Shown: positions 23,256-32,021, numbered from the stretch's first letter. The stretch is 36,072 bases of DNA from Gammaproteobacteria bacterium (GCA_018666555.1 JABIZD010000184.1:1-36072), one strand, 5' to 3'. Notes: a model not told the origin generated them from the letters alone. Made by a program: numbers and translations.

Positions 23256-24950
23256 GTGAATAAATTAATCTCAACCCGAAACCTGACCGCAGTGTTAGCG
23301 TTCTCAACAATACTGATCACAGCCTTTACCAGTTCCATCAGGGCGGAACAGACTGTTAATGAGGCCAAGGCCGTGCTGGTTCCTGGTACCGGTAACTATA
23401 GCCGCGACATTTCCACTGACTCTTCCACTGCCCAGCAATTTTTTGACCAGGGGCTGCGCCTCGCCTGGGGGTTTTACTTCCCTGAATCAATTGCTTCTTA
23501 CCAGGAAGCCGCTCGTCTGGATCCAGGCAATCCCATGCCTTATTGGGGTATGGCTCACGCCATGGGTCCCAATCCAAACAGCCGTTACGCAAGAATGCCG
23601 GACGATCCAAAGGGAGCGGGTTTAAAGGCAATAAACCAGGCAATGGCAAGACTAGCGCAGGCTTCCGAGCTCGAAAAATCACTCATCGACGCGCTTTTCG
23701 TACTTTACGACAAGGACAACATCCCCGACGATGCCAAGCGGGACAGGGCTTATCTTAAGGCCATGCGAGCACTTAACAAGAAGCACCCGGCTGATCCCGA
23801 TATTGCCGCTTTGTATGCCGCCAGCTACATGTCTATCGGCAGATGGAATTACTGGGATAGCAACGGCGAACCCAAGGATGAAACCTTACCGGTGGCACTG
23901 GCTCTCGAAAATATTATTGAAATGGGCATTGATCATCCAGGCGTGTACCATCTGCACATCCATTTGATAGAAGCATCTATGCAGCCCGACCGTGCCTTGG
24001 TTTCAGCTGACAATCTTGAAAAAACAGTCCCTATCGCCGGTCACGTCGTGCACATGCCCGCTCATATCTATGTTAGAACCGGCCAATATCAGAAAGCAAT
24101 CGATAGTAATATCCGCTCACAACTAGTTGACAAGGAATTTGCCAAGATATGGGGGGATATGCCAATGCCCAATATTGGCACTTATCCTCTATCTCACAAA
24201 ATGCATGCCGGTCACGCCATTGATTTCATACGCTATGCAGCTACTGTACAAGGCAATTATGATGTCGCTATTGAGGCCGCTCACCAGGCAAAAGCAAGAG
24301 CGACGCGAGTTGCAACTAATACTCATCGTAACCAAAGAAGCATTGCCGCGCCCTGGTTAGTCGAGAAAATATTTGGCAAATGGGACAATCTCCTCGACCA
24401 ACAACCGTCTCACTCAGGACTACCCTACCTGGATGGAATGTGGGCTTATGCGCTCGGCAGTGCCCACCTTGCAACTGGGGATGCCATGGCAGCCGAAACA
24501 CAACTTAAGCATTTGCAGGCTCTCTCTAACGCCGCCAATGCTGACGAATATCGCGTTGGCGCAACAGCTGCTTCGACCGTGCTTAAACTGGCTGCGATGG
24601 CATTGCAGGGGGAATTGCTTGAAACCGGCGGCGATCTTGATGCGGCTATCGAGGTTTATAAGCAAGCAGTGCAACTCGAGGACCAAAACAATTACACCGA
24701 GCCACCAGACTGGCCCCAGCCGATGCGGCACTACCTCGGCTCGGCCCTGCTCAAAGCAGGCAAATACGCGGAAGCAGAACAGGTCTATCGCAAGGATCTA
24801 CTATGGAATCAAAACAATGGCTGGTCTCTGTTTGGCTTGCAATTAGCACTCGAGAAACAGGGTAAAAAAACAGAAGCTGCCAGTATATTTGAGCAGTATC
24901 AATTAGCCTGGCGTTTCTCAAATACCAAATTAACCGAGTCACATCTATAA
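23256..24950 (+). CDS. Exported TPR-repeat protein
   Basis: 564 residues starting at GTG 23256, chosen because AAGGAG at 23244-23249 lies 6 nt upstream and a signal peptide (N-K-L-I-S-T... to 'SSIRA') then begins at once; an ATG at 23187 would add 23 unneeded residues. Tetratricopeptide-like helices occur throughout ('ESIASYQEAARLDPGNPMPYWGMA', 'AEAEQVYRKDLLWNQNN'). The central 'GVYHLHIHLIEAS' and 'GHVVHMPAHIYVRTGQY' segments, rich in His, recur in a family of secreted TPR proteins in marine and environmental bacteria, and might bind a metal; the role is unknown. It stands alone, divergent from MaoC, and is followed by a GC-rich hairpin. Confidence 0.85.
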   Translation: MNKLISTRNLTAVLAFSTILITAFTSSIRAEQTVNEAKAVLVPGTGNYSRDISTDSSTAQQFFDQGLRLAWGFYFPESIASYQEAARLDPGNPMPYWGMAHAMGPNPNSRYARMPDDPKGAGLKAINQAMARLAQASELEKSLIDALFVLYDKDNIPDDAKRDRAYLKAMRALNKKHPADPDIAALYAASYMSIGRWNYWDSNGEPKDETLPVALALENIIEMGIDHPGVYHLHIHLIEASMQPDRALVSADNLEKTVPIAGHVVHMPAHIYVRTGQYQKAIDSNIRSQLVDKEFAKIWGDMPMPNIGTYPLSHKMHAGHAIDFIRYAATVQGNYDVAIEAAHQAKARATRVATNTHRNQRSIAAPWLVEKIFGKWDNLLDQQPSHSGLPYLDGMWAYALGSAHLATGDAMAAETQLKHLQALSNAANADEYRVGATAASTVLKLAAMALQGELLETGGDLDAAIEVYKQAVQLEDQNNYTEPPDWPQPMRHYLGSALLKAGKYAEAEQVYRKDLLWNQNNGWSLFGLQLALEKQGKKTEAASIFEQYQLAWRFSNTKLTESHL

Positions 24951-24969
24951 AAGAAGAACAAACTCAGCA

Positions 24970-24990
24970 CCCTACCGTGCTCCGGTAGGG
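24970..24990 (+). terminator. GC-rich hairpin after the TPR gene
   Basis: CCCTACCG and CGGTAGGG form a perfect 8-bp stem with a 5-nt loop, 20 nt after the TPR stop codon. No U-tract follows, so it may be a transcript-end stabilising hairpin or an imperfect terminator rather than a classical intrinsic terminator. Confidence 0.4.
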
Positions 24991-25588
24991 CCTTGGGCGC
25001 TAAATGGCGTAAAACTCAAGGCAGTAATCAGACCATTGATCCAAAGTCAGCATAGTGACTTCCTTGCAGCTTCCAAACAGCACTTTTCAGTCATAGAGGG
25101 CCCAGGCTTGCCCGAGGCTTTTGGTGATACCTCGATCTCAATAGACATCAGCTATCGACTAGCAAACCAAATCGACCAACAATCTGATCTGACTCATGCC
25201 GTCAACACGCTAGCCTGCACCTCAATAGCAGCAATTTCGACTCCAGCCACTCGTTCGTCCTGAACCAGGCCAATCCACCTTGGCCTTACAGCCTGACAAG
25301 GCTACAAAACTACCTGCCTACTGAATTGATTAATCAATTACCACGAATTAAGAGCCTAAAAAAACTAGTTAAATTCATATAAATTGACTAACCAAATTAA
25401 ATTAATTGTTTTATATCAGATAGTTGGATTACTTACTTATTTTTTTACTAATATATATTGATTTTCATAGCACAATAAATTTATCTTGATCTGCGTTTAG
25501 CAATAGGTTGAAATTTTAATACATTGCAAGCCACGTTCTCAGCATCAGGCCAAATCAGCTATGAGAACCCATTGGAGACAAGAATCGA
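24991..25588. other. Gene-free stretch with AT-rich promoter region
   Basis: About 600 nt without a convincing gene. A 75-codon frame at 25036-25263 has no good ribosome binding site, family resemblance or neighbour. A perfect 16-bp palindrome, AATTGATTAATCAATT, lies at 25324-25339. From about 25340 to 25530 the sequence becomes markedly A/T-rich, with several TATAAT-like hexamers, fitting the promoter region or an H-NS-type/curved upstream region of the phosphoesterase gene. Confidence 0.5.
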
Positions 25589-26590
25589 ATGAGCATTGAA
25601 CTCACCACAGTATCAACAGATTACGCCGTCCTTCACGATGGCGAGACAAAAACGGTTCTGGATACGCTACAGCCGGACACCGATTACCAATGCCAAGGCA
25701 TTGAATTTAGAACTCTACCCTCTCTGGGTAAAGAGCTGAGTCGATTCACAACGGTTAATGATGTCCATTTCGGTGAGGCTATCTGTGGTGTCACCAACAC
25801 ACCCAATCAGGGGCCAACCTACAAAAGCCCTGCAAACGACCCGCATCCCGAATTCATGAGCCGGGCTGCAGTAGAAGAAATGCAACAAGTTAAGCCAGAT
25901 GCTGTTCTCGTCAAGGGGGATCTCACTACCAAAGGCACCCAAGCCGAATTCCAGCTTTTCCTTGACTGCTATCACAGCGCTTTCAACGAGAACTTGTATT
26001 ATGTGACTGGCAATCATGATGCCTATCGCGATGAACCCATTCATTCTCAGACCTCCAGCAGAATAGACCTTAATGGAGTAACGCTTGCCATGATCGATAC
26101 AGTACGGCCTGGTTTAACGGGCGGAACCTGCTACGACCGTGATATAGACTGGCTTGATGAACTGGCCCAATCAACTACACAGCCGATTTTAGTTTTTGGG
26201 CATCACCAATTGTGGGACCCTGCAACACCGCATCGCTCTGAAGACTATTTTGGTATTCAGCCAGACGAATCTGAAAAACTCATTAATCTATTTGCACGAA
26301 GACCTTCGCTACGGGGTTACTTTTCCGGACACACGCATCGCAACCGGGTACGACAGTTTAGTGCAACCGGAGATCGACCCTGGGTAGAAGTCGCCTGTGT
26401 TAAAGACTTCCCAGGAAGCTGGGCAGAATATCGAGTCTTCGACGGCGGAATCCTGCAAATACATCATCGTATTTCAACGCCCCAGGCCTTAGCCTGGACC
26501 GAGAAAACCAGGAACATGTATGGTGGTACTTACTTCAAATATGCCTTCGGTCAGTTATCGGATCGCTGTTTTGTGGTGACTCGCAGTTAG
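25589..26590 (+). CDS. Calcineurin-like metallophosphoesterase
   Basis: 333 residues, cytoplasmic. All five phosphoesterase blocks are present: Asp58-x-His60 ('NDVHFGE'), Gly-Asp111 ('KGDLTT'), Gly-Asn142-His143-Asp ('GNHDAY'), His205 ('FGHHQ') and Gly-His248-x-His250 ('SGHTHRN'), giving a dinuclear metal site. About 50 residues precede the domain ('YAVLHDGETKTVLDTLQPDTDY...FRTLPSLG') and resemble a short fibronectin-like strand set seen in front of some phosphohydrolases. It could cleave a cyclic nucleotide, a phosphodiester or a phosphomonoester; the substrate cannot be read. GGAGAC lies 9 nt before the ATG. It stands alone. Confidence 0.92.
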   Translation: MSIELTTVSTDYAVLHDGETKTVLDTLQPDTDYQCQGIEFRTLPSLGKELSRFTTVNDVHFGEAICGVTNTPNQGPTYKSPANDPHPEFMSRAAVEEMQQVKPDAVLVKGDLTTKGTQAEFQLFLDCYHSAFNENLYYVTGNHDAYRDEPIHSQTSSRIDLNGVTLAMIDTVRPGLTGGTCYDRDIDWLDELAQSTTQPILVFGHHQLWDPATPHRSEDYFGIQPDESEKLINLFARRPSLRGYFSGHTHRNRVRQFSATGDRPWVEVACVKDFPGSWAEYRVFDGGILQIHHRISTPQALAWTEKTRNMYGGTYFKYAFGQLSDRCFVVTRS

Positions 26591-26649
26591 CCCGGCTTTA
26601 CTCGCAGTCCTTAGACAGGCTTGCCGAAGCCCATCAGCACGTGCTCGGC

Positions 26650-27729
26650 CTAACCAGAAGCACCGGTAACGGTTGTTTCAGACGTAGCTGGCAACTGAAA
26701 TTCAACTTTAAAGTCAGGGTTTTTACGAATGCTAGCTTTAATCCAAAGCAGTTCTTTCCATGTAGCATAAAGCCCATGCGGTGCAGGGGGCAGATCGGCT
26801 TTAATGGCCTGCCTCAGCTTTGGTAAATTGAAAAAGGGCACTGCTGGATACATGTGATGTTCAAGATGATATTGCATATTCCAATAGTAAAAAGAAGGCA
26901 ACCAGGAACACGTATAGGTGCGGGTGTTCAATCTGAAATCAGGTTCATTTGAATTCAAACCATAATGCTGCGGTACCCCGGTGAGGAAACCGAGCCAGGA
27001 GCAGTAAAAAGTCCCCAAAGTAAACACGACTATCAAAAATCCCTGCCCCGTCACCAGGAAGGAAGCCGCAAGCAGGCTATGACCCGCTATCAAAAACCGA
27101 GCCCAGTTTCGATGTCGGCGCCTTAAGGTCTTATCACTCTCGGGTAGAACGTGCTGGTACCAATCACCCTGCAGTCGGCCATTGGCATGGTTCCAGACCA
27201 TCTTCATCCGCAACCAGGTTATTCGCGGGTTCCATGCGAGCAGCCCTAACCAGACCTGCCAGTACTTTAAACTGAACTTGACTGGCAATAAAACCTCACC
27301 ATCAAAAGCCGTATGGCAAGTCGCCTGATGATGAACCGAATGGCTCTGCTGATACCAGATATGATCTGACCAACTGATGAAAGCATAAACCGATTCAAAA
27401 AAAACATTGAACCAGCGCGTTTTAAATACCGTCCTGTGTTGCAGTTCATGAATAGCTATCAGGCCCATGAAAGGGCCCATGGTGCCATGCAGAAACAGTG
27501 CCGCTAAAAACACGGGTATTGACCAGTGCCAATTATCCGCAGTGATTTCCCCAAAGAGCCAGTAGGCTAGCCCTGCTGTCACAAAAAAATAACCGAGATG
27601 GCCCAAGGTCTGTAGCGTCCCCCTTAGGTCGCTGCGCCGCATCAGGCTACTCAGTAAGTCTGGCTCAATAGGGCTTCGATACCAGCTGATAGCCGCGTTT
27701 GTAGAGAATCTTTGTCCTGTTTCGCTCAT
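26650..27729 (-). CDS. Membrane fatty acid desaturase
   Basis: 359 residues from ATG 27729, preceded by AGGTG; nine further residues are possible if an upstream start at 27756 is used. The three di-iron histidine boxes are present: 'HELQH' (94-98), 'HSVHH' (130-134) and 'HLEHH' (288-292, in 'YHLEHHMYP'). Four to six hydrophobic segments separate them. It introduces a double bond into a membrane lipid acyl chain or a similar hydrophobic chain (or hydroxylates it), needing an electron-transfer partner not present here. It stands alone, with an operator-like inverted repeat about 29 nt upstream of the ATG, as for regulated desaturases. Confidence 0.92.
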   Translation of the reverse strand: MSETGQRFSTNAAISWYRSPIEPDLLSSLMRRSDLRGTLQTLGHLGYFFVTAGLAYWLFGEITADNWHWSIPVFLAALFLHGTMGPFMGLIAIHELQHRTVFKTRWFNVFFESVYAFISWSDHIWYQQSHSVHHQATCHTAFDGEVLLPVKFSLKYWQVWLGLLAWNPRITWLRMKMVWNHANGRLQGDWYQHVLPESDKTLRRRHRNWARFLIAGHSLLAASFLVTGQGFLIVVFTLGTFYCSWLGFLTGVPQHYGLNSNEPDFRLNTRTYTCSWLPSFYYWNMQYHLEHHMYPAVPFFNLPKLRQAIKADLPPAPHGLYATWKELLWIKASIRKNPDFKVEFQLPATSETTVTGASG

Positions 27730-27757
27730 TTTGCACCTAGCCAACAAACTCGCCATT

Positions 27758-27771
27758 ACTGAAAATTCAGT
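27758..27771. promoter_or_regulatory. Inverted repeat upstream of the desaturase
   Basis: ACTGAA-AA-TTCAGT, with 6-bp arms and a 2-bp spacer, sits 29-42 nt before the desaturase ATG. Its 'TGAA...TTCA' core is reminiscent of operators of TetR-type lipid regulators such as DesT/FabR, but the match is only to symmetry and partial composition. Confidence 0.4.
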
Positions 27772-28082
27772 TCCTTGCGCCAGCCATCAGGGCAACTGGT
27801 CAACCATGAAACTAAATGATAAAAACTATAGCACTTCATACTTCACTTGGGCATCCTCACCTATGCTCTCGGCAGGCCTCACCTGAGAGTAGCAAAACAA
27901 AGATCACGGGCACCTGCTTAGCCCCAGAATAAACAAAACTGACAGTGGCGCTCGGCCTCAAAGGTAATATAGTATTAGGCTTCACAGAGGACAGCAAAAG
28001 CTAACAGGACACTGATTAAACCTATTTTGCATGACACGAGCACCCTCAATCCAGAGTCCTGTGTCTGCGAGTTTATCGAGCC
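27772..28082. other. Intergenic region between desaturase and serine hydrolase genes
   Basis: About 310 nt between divergently read genes. It holds no convincing small gene. 'AATATAGTATTAG' around 27966-27978 could be a plus-strand -10 region for the hydrolase. No clear Shine-Dalgarno is seen directly before the ATG at 28083. Confidence 0.4.
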
Positions 28083-29711
28083 ATGAACAAGTCAAACATA
28101 TTCACCTTACTATTCGCTGGAGTTCTGTTATTCCAATTCCCATATAGCCTTGCTGACAAGGGTGAAAGACAGCACCGTAGCCCCTATAACGATTCCTCAA
28201 ATTCAAAAACAACCCCTAAAACATTTGACCCAGACGCTACCGCGCAGGCAAGCGCTCCAGCAAAGCAAAATTCATGTCCAGAATGTTTCTCATGGGACCT
28301 GGATGGCAGTGGTAAAGCTGAGCCTCTGACTGACGGACTTATTTTTATACGTTACCTGTTCGGATTTGAGGACGAGGCCCTGGTCAGCGGCGCGGTATCG
28401 GATAATGCGACTAGAAAGACCAGCGAACAGATCATCGCCTTTCTCGATGGCAATCAAGGCCTCACAGATATAGACGATGACAGTAAAACTGAGCCACTGA
28501 CAGATGGCCTGTTATTAATCCGATATCTGTTTGGTTTTGAAGACTCAGCACTAACTAGTGGAGCGCTCGGCGAGGGTCATGGTCGTTCTGAATCATCAGA
28601 AATCTCAGACTTCATCGCCACACAGCTCCCCGAAACACAATATGACGAACCATCCGATCCTGAACTGGAGTGGGATTTAACCCCGGCAACGGCGGCTCAG
28701 GTTGGTACTGATCAAGCTGCTGTTGACGCCGTTATTGACCACATCCTTACGGACATAGCTGTTCAGTCAGTCATGGTGACAAAAGATGGCTTCCTCATCG
28801 GTGAACGTTACGCAACCGGTTATGATGAAAATTCTCTGGGAACCAGCTGGTCCATGGCCAAGAGTTTTTATAGTGCTGCCATCGGCGCAGCCATCAGCGA
28901 AGGAAAAATCTCGTCAGTTGACCAGAAAGCCAGCGAGATTATCACGGAATGGCAAGATACTAACAAAGCAAACATTACCCTGCATCAAATGCTGCAGATG
29001 CGTTCAGGATATTCACGGGTTGATGAAGTCTTCTTCAATAATGACCAGACAGCCTATGCAATAGACCGCCCTATCGTTCGTGCACCCGGTTCAGAGTTTG
29101 CCTATTCAAATGCTAACTCACAATTATTTGAACCCATCATTCGAAGGACTACCGGCTTATCTGCTCACGAATACCTTAGCCAGAAAATACTCACGCCTAT
29201 TGGGATTGATATCAGTGAAGCGGGGCTTTGGTTTGATGCCTCCGGCCTGCATCCAATGACTTACTGCTGTATTGATATGAAACCTGCCGATTTCGCTCGT
29301 TTTGGGTTGCTCTACGCCCGCGATGGAAAATGGCGGGATACTCAGATCTTGCCTGTAGACTATGTTGAAGACAGCCTGACTGCAAATGGCTGGTATGGCT
29401 ACCAGTGGTGGATCCTGAACGAGGCCTATTTTTATGGTGCTTCGGTACCGATGGTGATCGCAGCTGCGCAAGGACTGGATGGACAATACATCTTCGTCTG
29501 GCCAGAGGAAGACATCGTGATTGTGGTATTAACAAAGTATTCACACCCGATCGAGCAGGGCTACATCGTGGACCTGTCAAGCAATCCCCTGAATTACCCA
29601 ATCACCTGTGTCGCTCGAAACAGCTGTTCTGATTCAGTAGGCGACCCTCACCCATCTTTCGGTCATCTTCAACTAGTCGAATTAATGGTTCCTCTGGGTG
29701 ACAACCCATGA
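28083..29711 (+). CDS. Exported serine hydrolase (class C beta-lactamase/PBP-like) with two dockerin/EF-hand-like repeats
   Basis: 542 residues with a signal peptide (1-24). After a low-complexity linker come two near-identical repeats, 'DLDGSGKAEPLTDGLIFIRYLFGF' style at about 72-95 and 'DIDDDSKTEPLTDGLLLIRYLFGF' style at about 129-152: Asp-rich calcium loops followed by a helix, as in dockerin type I/EF-hand repeats of secreted marine proteins. Cys65 and Cys68 precede the first. The catalytic domain (about 200-530) has Ser257-M-A-K260 and Tyr341-S-N343; the third motif is A-A-Q-G instead of K-T-G. It is probably a periplasmic or secreted esterase or peptidase rather than an antibiotic-degrading lactamase. 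It stands alone and ends before a terminator. Confidence 0.88.
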   Translation: MNKSNIFTLLFAGVLLFQFPYSLADKGERQHRSPYNDSSNSKTTPKTFDPDATAQASAPAKQNSCPECFSWDLDGSGKAEPLTDGLIFIRYLFGFEDEALVSGAVSDNATRKTSEQIIAFLDGNQGLTDIDDDSKTEPLTDGLLLIRYLFGFEDSALTSGALGEGHGRSESSEISDFIATQLPETQYDEPSDPELEWDLTPATAAQVGTDQAAVDAVIDHILTDIAVQSVMVTKDGFLIGERYATGYDENSLGTSWSMAKSFYSAAIGAAISEGKISSVDQKASEIITEWQDTNKANITLHQMLQMRSGYSRVDEVFFNNDQTAYAIDRPIVRAPGSEFAYSNANSQLFEPIIRRTTGLSAHEYLSQKILTPIGIDISEAGLWFDASGLHPMTYCCIDMKPADFARFGLLYARDGKWRDTQILPVDYVEDSLTANGWYGYQWWILNEAYFYGASVPMVIAAAQGLDGQYIFVWPEEDIVIVVLTKYSHPIEQGYIVDLSSNPLNYPITCVARNSCSDSVGDPHPSFGHLQLVELMVPLGDNP

Positions 29712-30068
29712 TGAAGGCCATTGGTACCCGCAATTTAATCATGCAGACAGCGTCGGTCAGAAAACCCGCCTAGGTTAGTCTCTCCGAATGCGATTGATGG
29801 TAAAAGCAACGCCTCTTTTCTGGCCCTCTTGCCCGCGCTAGGCTCAACTACAACTGCTGACTCGCCTGCCTCCCCCCTGCCCTGCCAGAACCTTAAGCAT
29901 TTTTCTGGCCACCAAGTTGACCTCTGACCTGGGCATAAAATGCCCCAGCATTTTTTATCGAGATTGAAGTTCTATTCCATAGCACCGGTTCAAGCGTTAC
30001 CTGTGGCAGAGGACAGCACCGCCATTCATGAGTATGATAACCATGATGACAATTAAGGAGACTATCCA
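29712..30068. other. Intergenic region upstream of the methyltransferase
   Basis: 357 nt without a convincing gene: a 60-codon minus-strand frame has nothing to support it. It contains the intrinsic terminator listed separately and, at 30055-30060, an AAGGAG ribosome binding site. The roughly 215 nt before the terminator are C-rich (a run of pyrimidines near 29870-29885) and show no structure I can name. Confidence 0.5.
29929..29956 (+). terminator. Rho-independent terminator
   Basis: CTGGGCAT (29929-29936) pairs with ATGCCCCAG (29940-29948) with one bulged C, a 3-nt loop, and six T residues at 29951-29956. It most simply ends transcription of the serine hydrolase 218 nt upstream. Because it is only about 110 nt before the methyltransferase start, a role in a regulated leader cannot be excluded. 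Confidence 0.65.
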
Positions 30069-31139
30069 TTGGCAACCCCCGTTGACACTAAAAAATTACG
30101 CAGCCTGGCCTTCAAAGTCTGGAGTTACAAGCAAGGAGAAATGGTATCACTGATGATTCACCTTGGAGACCGACTGGGCCTGTACAAAGCTCTGGCGGAT
30201 TCAGGCTTTATTACTGCTCAGGCATTAGCCGAAAAGACAGGTTACCATCCTCGCTGGATACTTGAATGGTTACAGGGCCAGGCGGCAGCGAAACTGATTG
30301 ATTACCAGCATCCAGATCAGTTTCAGCTAAGCCCTGAGGGTAACGCCCTGCTTGCCGACGAGGACAACGGCACTGATTTCGCCGGAGGTGCTTTTACCGG
30401 CGGAACTCCTCCAGACACAATCGACAAACTAGCTGAGGCATTTAAAACCGGCATAGGACTAAGCTATGAAGACCTGGGACCCAATGCAGCCCATCGTACT
30501 GAACGGATGCTGGGCCCCTGGATAAAGCAGGCCCTGGTTCCCAGAATTATCCCTGCCCTGGAGGGCGTGAAGGAAAAACTAGAATCGGGCGCCCTGGTAG
30601 CAGATGTAGGCTGCGGTGGAGGCCTGACCCTGACGACTATGGCCCAGGCCTATCCGAATTCGGAATTCCATGGCTTCGACCCGAACTCGCACGCGATCGA
30701 GAACTTAAAAAAAGCCAGTGCAAATACAGGGCTGACTAACATTAAGGCATTTGCAGTTGGCGGTGAAAACCTCCCAGATAGCGGCAATTATGATTTCATT
30801 TTATCATTTGACTGCATACACGATATGACCCAGCCGATGGCGGTTATTAAAGCGGTTCGCCAAAGTTTGAAGCCTGACGGGACCTGGTTAATAAAGGATA
30901 TCCGCAGCCATGGTGACTTCGAGAAGAATCTTGAGAACCCATTGTTAGCCATGTTTTATGGATTTTCCATCTCAGCCTGTATGTCCTCGGCGATGTCAGA
31001 GCCCGATGGTGCAGGCTTGGGCACACTGGGTTTTAACCCCAAGGTTGCCAGACAAATGACAGCAGAGGCGGGCTTTTCCAGGTTCAAAGAACATGACTTT
31101 GGCGAAGCCGCCAATCTCTATTACGAAGTTAGACCCTAG
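30069..31139 (+). CDS. SAM-dependent class I methyltransferase with N-terminal winged-helix domain
   Basis: 356 residues from TTG 30069, supported by AAGGAG at 30055-30060 with 8 nt spacing; no ATG fits as well. The N-terminal roughly 100 residues form a winged-helix dimerisation domain ('AQALAEKTGYHPRWILEWLQG') as in O-methyltransferases and Rv2258c-like proteins. Motif I is 'VADVGCGGG' at 177-185, then 'FHGFDPN', 'DFILSFDCIHDM' (motif IV/post-IV) and 'LKPDGTWLIKDI'. It transfers a methyl group to a small-molecule hydroxyl or similar atom; the substrate is unknown. It is a stand-alone gene. Confidence 0.9.
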   Translation: MATPVDTKKLRSLAFKVWSYKQGEMVSLMIHLGDRLGLYKALADSGFITAQALAEKTGYHPRWILEWLQGQAAAKLIDYQHPDQFQLSPEGNALLADEDNGTDFAGGAFTGGTPPDTIDKLAEAFKTGIGLSYEDLGPNAAHRTERMLGPWIKQALVPRIIPALEGVKEKLESGALVADVGCGGGLTLTTMAQAYPNSEFHGFDPNSHAIENLKKASANTGLTNIKAFAVGGENLPDSGNYDFILSFDCIHDMTQPMAVIKAVRQSLKPDGTWLIKDIRSHGDFEKNLENPLLAMFYGFSISACMSSAMSEPDGAGLGTLGFNPKVARQMTAEAGFSRFKEHDFGEAANLYYEVRP

Positions 31140-31427
31140 TTGGGCCGCCAGTGGAGGCAAGCATTGCTGGACCGCGGCCCACGCGGAGCCGTGTTGGCCT
31201 GACTGATCAATCTGAAACCCAGTTTCAAATCAGAGCTCAAACCAGGGTAGCCGTCAGCGTGTCATCGCAGCCGGTTGGGCTGACTACAAGCGCCTGCTCT
31301 GCAACGTGACCGACTACAAAAGATAGGCCTTTTATAACGGCTGGGTATTTTTTTAACGGTAAAGTATTAATGCCATTGTTTCCAGGCGATTCCAACCAAC
31401 CTAATATAAAGCACGGTCAAAGCAGCC

Positions 31428-32021
31428 ATGGACAATCACCAAACCTATACAGATAAGCGCTTTGAAGATCTCGATTATACAAAGCAGCAAATCAGTTTGA
31501 ATCACTATGAACTTTGCAAGTTCAAGCATTGCGATTTCTCGGGGTGCGAGTTAGAGGAATGTAGGTTCGTAGATTGCCGATTCGAGAACTCTAATTTTAG
31601 TCTGGCTAAATTCAAGCGAAGCCGCTTCCTTGATTGCGAATTTTATGGTTGCAAGCTGACTGGAATTGACTGGACGCAATTGGACTGGAGCAGCATTCTC
31701 AATACATCACCTATTTATCTGGATGAATGTGAAATCAGTTTTTCTAATTTTTACGAACTCAAATTTTCTGACTTGGTCGTGACCAGATGCAAAGCCCATG
31801 ATGTCAACTTCGAAGGTTGTGATTTATCTAACGCTGATTTTTCTGGGACCGATCTCACAGACTCCCATTTCCGGTCCTGTAATCTGAACAACAGCAAGTT
31901 CAACGGAGCAAGCAACTATTTTATTAGTCCCCTGGAAAATGATGTTGAAGGTGCCAGCTTCAGCTTCCCTGAAGTGCTCAGCCTTTTGAGCCCATTTAAA
32001 ATCAAAGTTGAAGATCTTTGA
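31428..32021 (+). CDS. Pentapeptide-repeat protein, Qnr/McbG-like
   Basis: 197 residues, nearly all in A/C-x-F-x-x/x-x-L pentapeptides ('CKFKHCDFSGCELEECRFVDCRF', interrupted by a loop near 75-100, then 'ANFSGTDLTDSHF'-like repeats), which form a right-handed quadrilateral beta-helix. Length, high Cys content, the break between two repeat blocks and a C-terminal helix ('SFPEVLSLLSPF') match the Qnr/McbG group, whose dimers mimic DNA and protect DNA gyrase from quinolones or microcin B17. A role in topoisomerase protection is therefore plausible but unproven. Weak purine-rich sequence ('AAAGCACGGTCAAAGCAGCC') precedes the ATG. No toxin gene adjoins. Confidence 0.87.
   Translation: MDNHQTYTDKRFEDLDYTKQQISLNHYELCKFKHCDFSGCELEECRFVDCRFENSNFSLAKFKRSRFLDCEFYGCKLTGIDWTQLDWSSILNTSPIYLDECEISFSNFYELKFSDLVVTRCKAHDVNFEGCDLSNADFSGTDLTDSHFRSCNLNNSKFNGASNYFISPLENDVEGASFSFPEVLSLLSPFKIKVEDL

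Noticed and set aside
23065-23310. 81-residue minus-strand ORF
   Set aside because: Covers the divergent promoter region and the signal peptide of the TPR protein antisense; no support.
25036-25263. 75-residue plus-strand ORF
   Set aside because: No ribosome binding site, no recognisable family, low-complexity Ser/Thr/Ala ending; probably chance.
29893-30075. 60-residue minus-strand ORF overlapping the methyltransferase start
   Set aside because: It lies across the terminator and the ribosome binding site of the plus-strand gene; no resemblance to a known protein.
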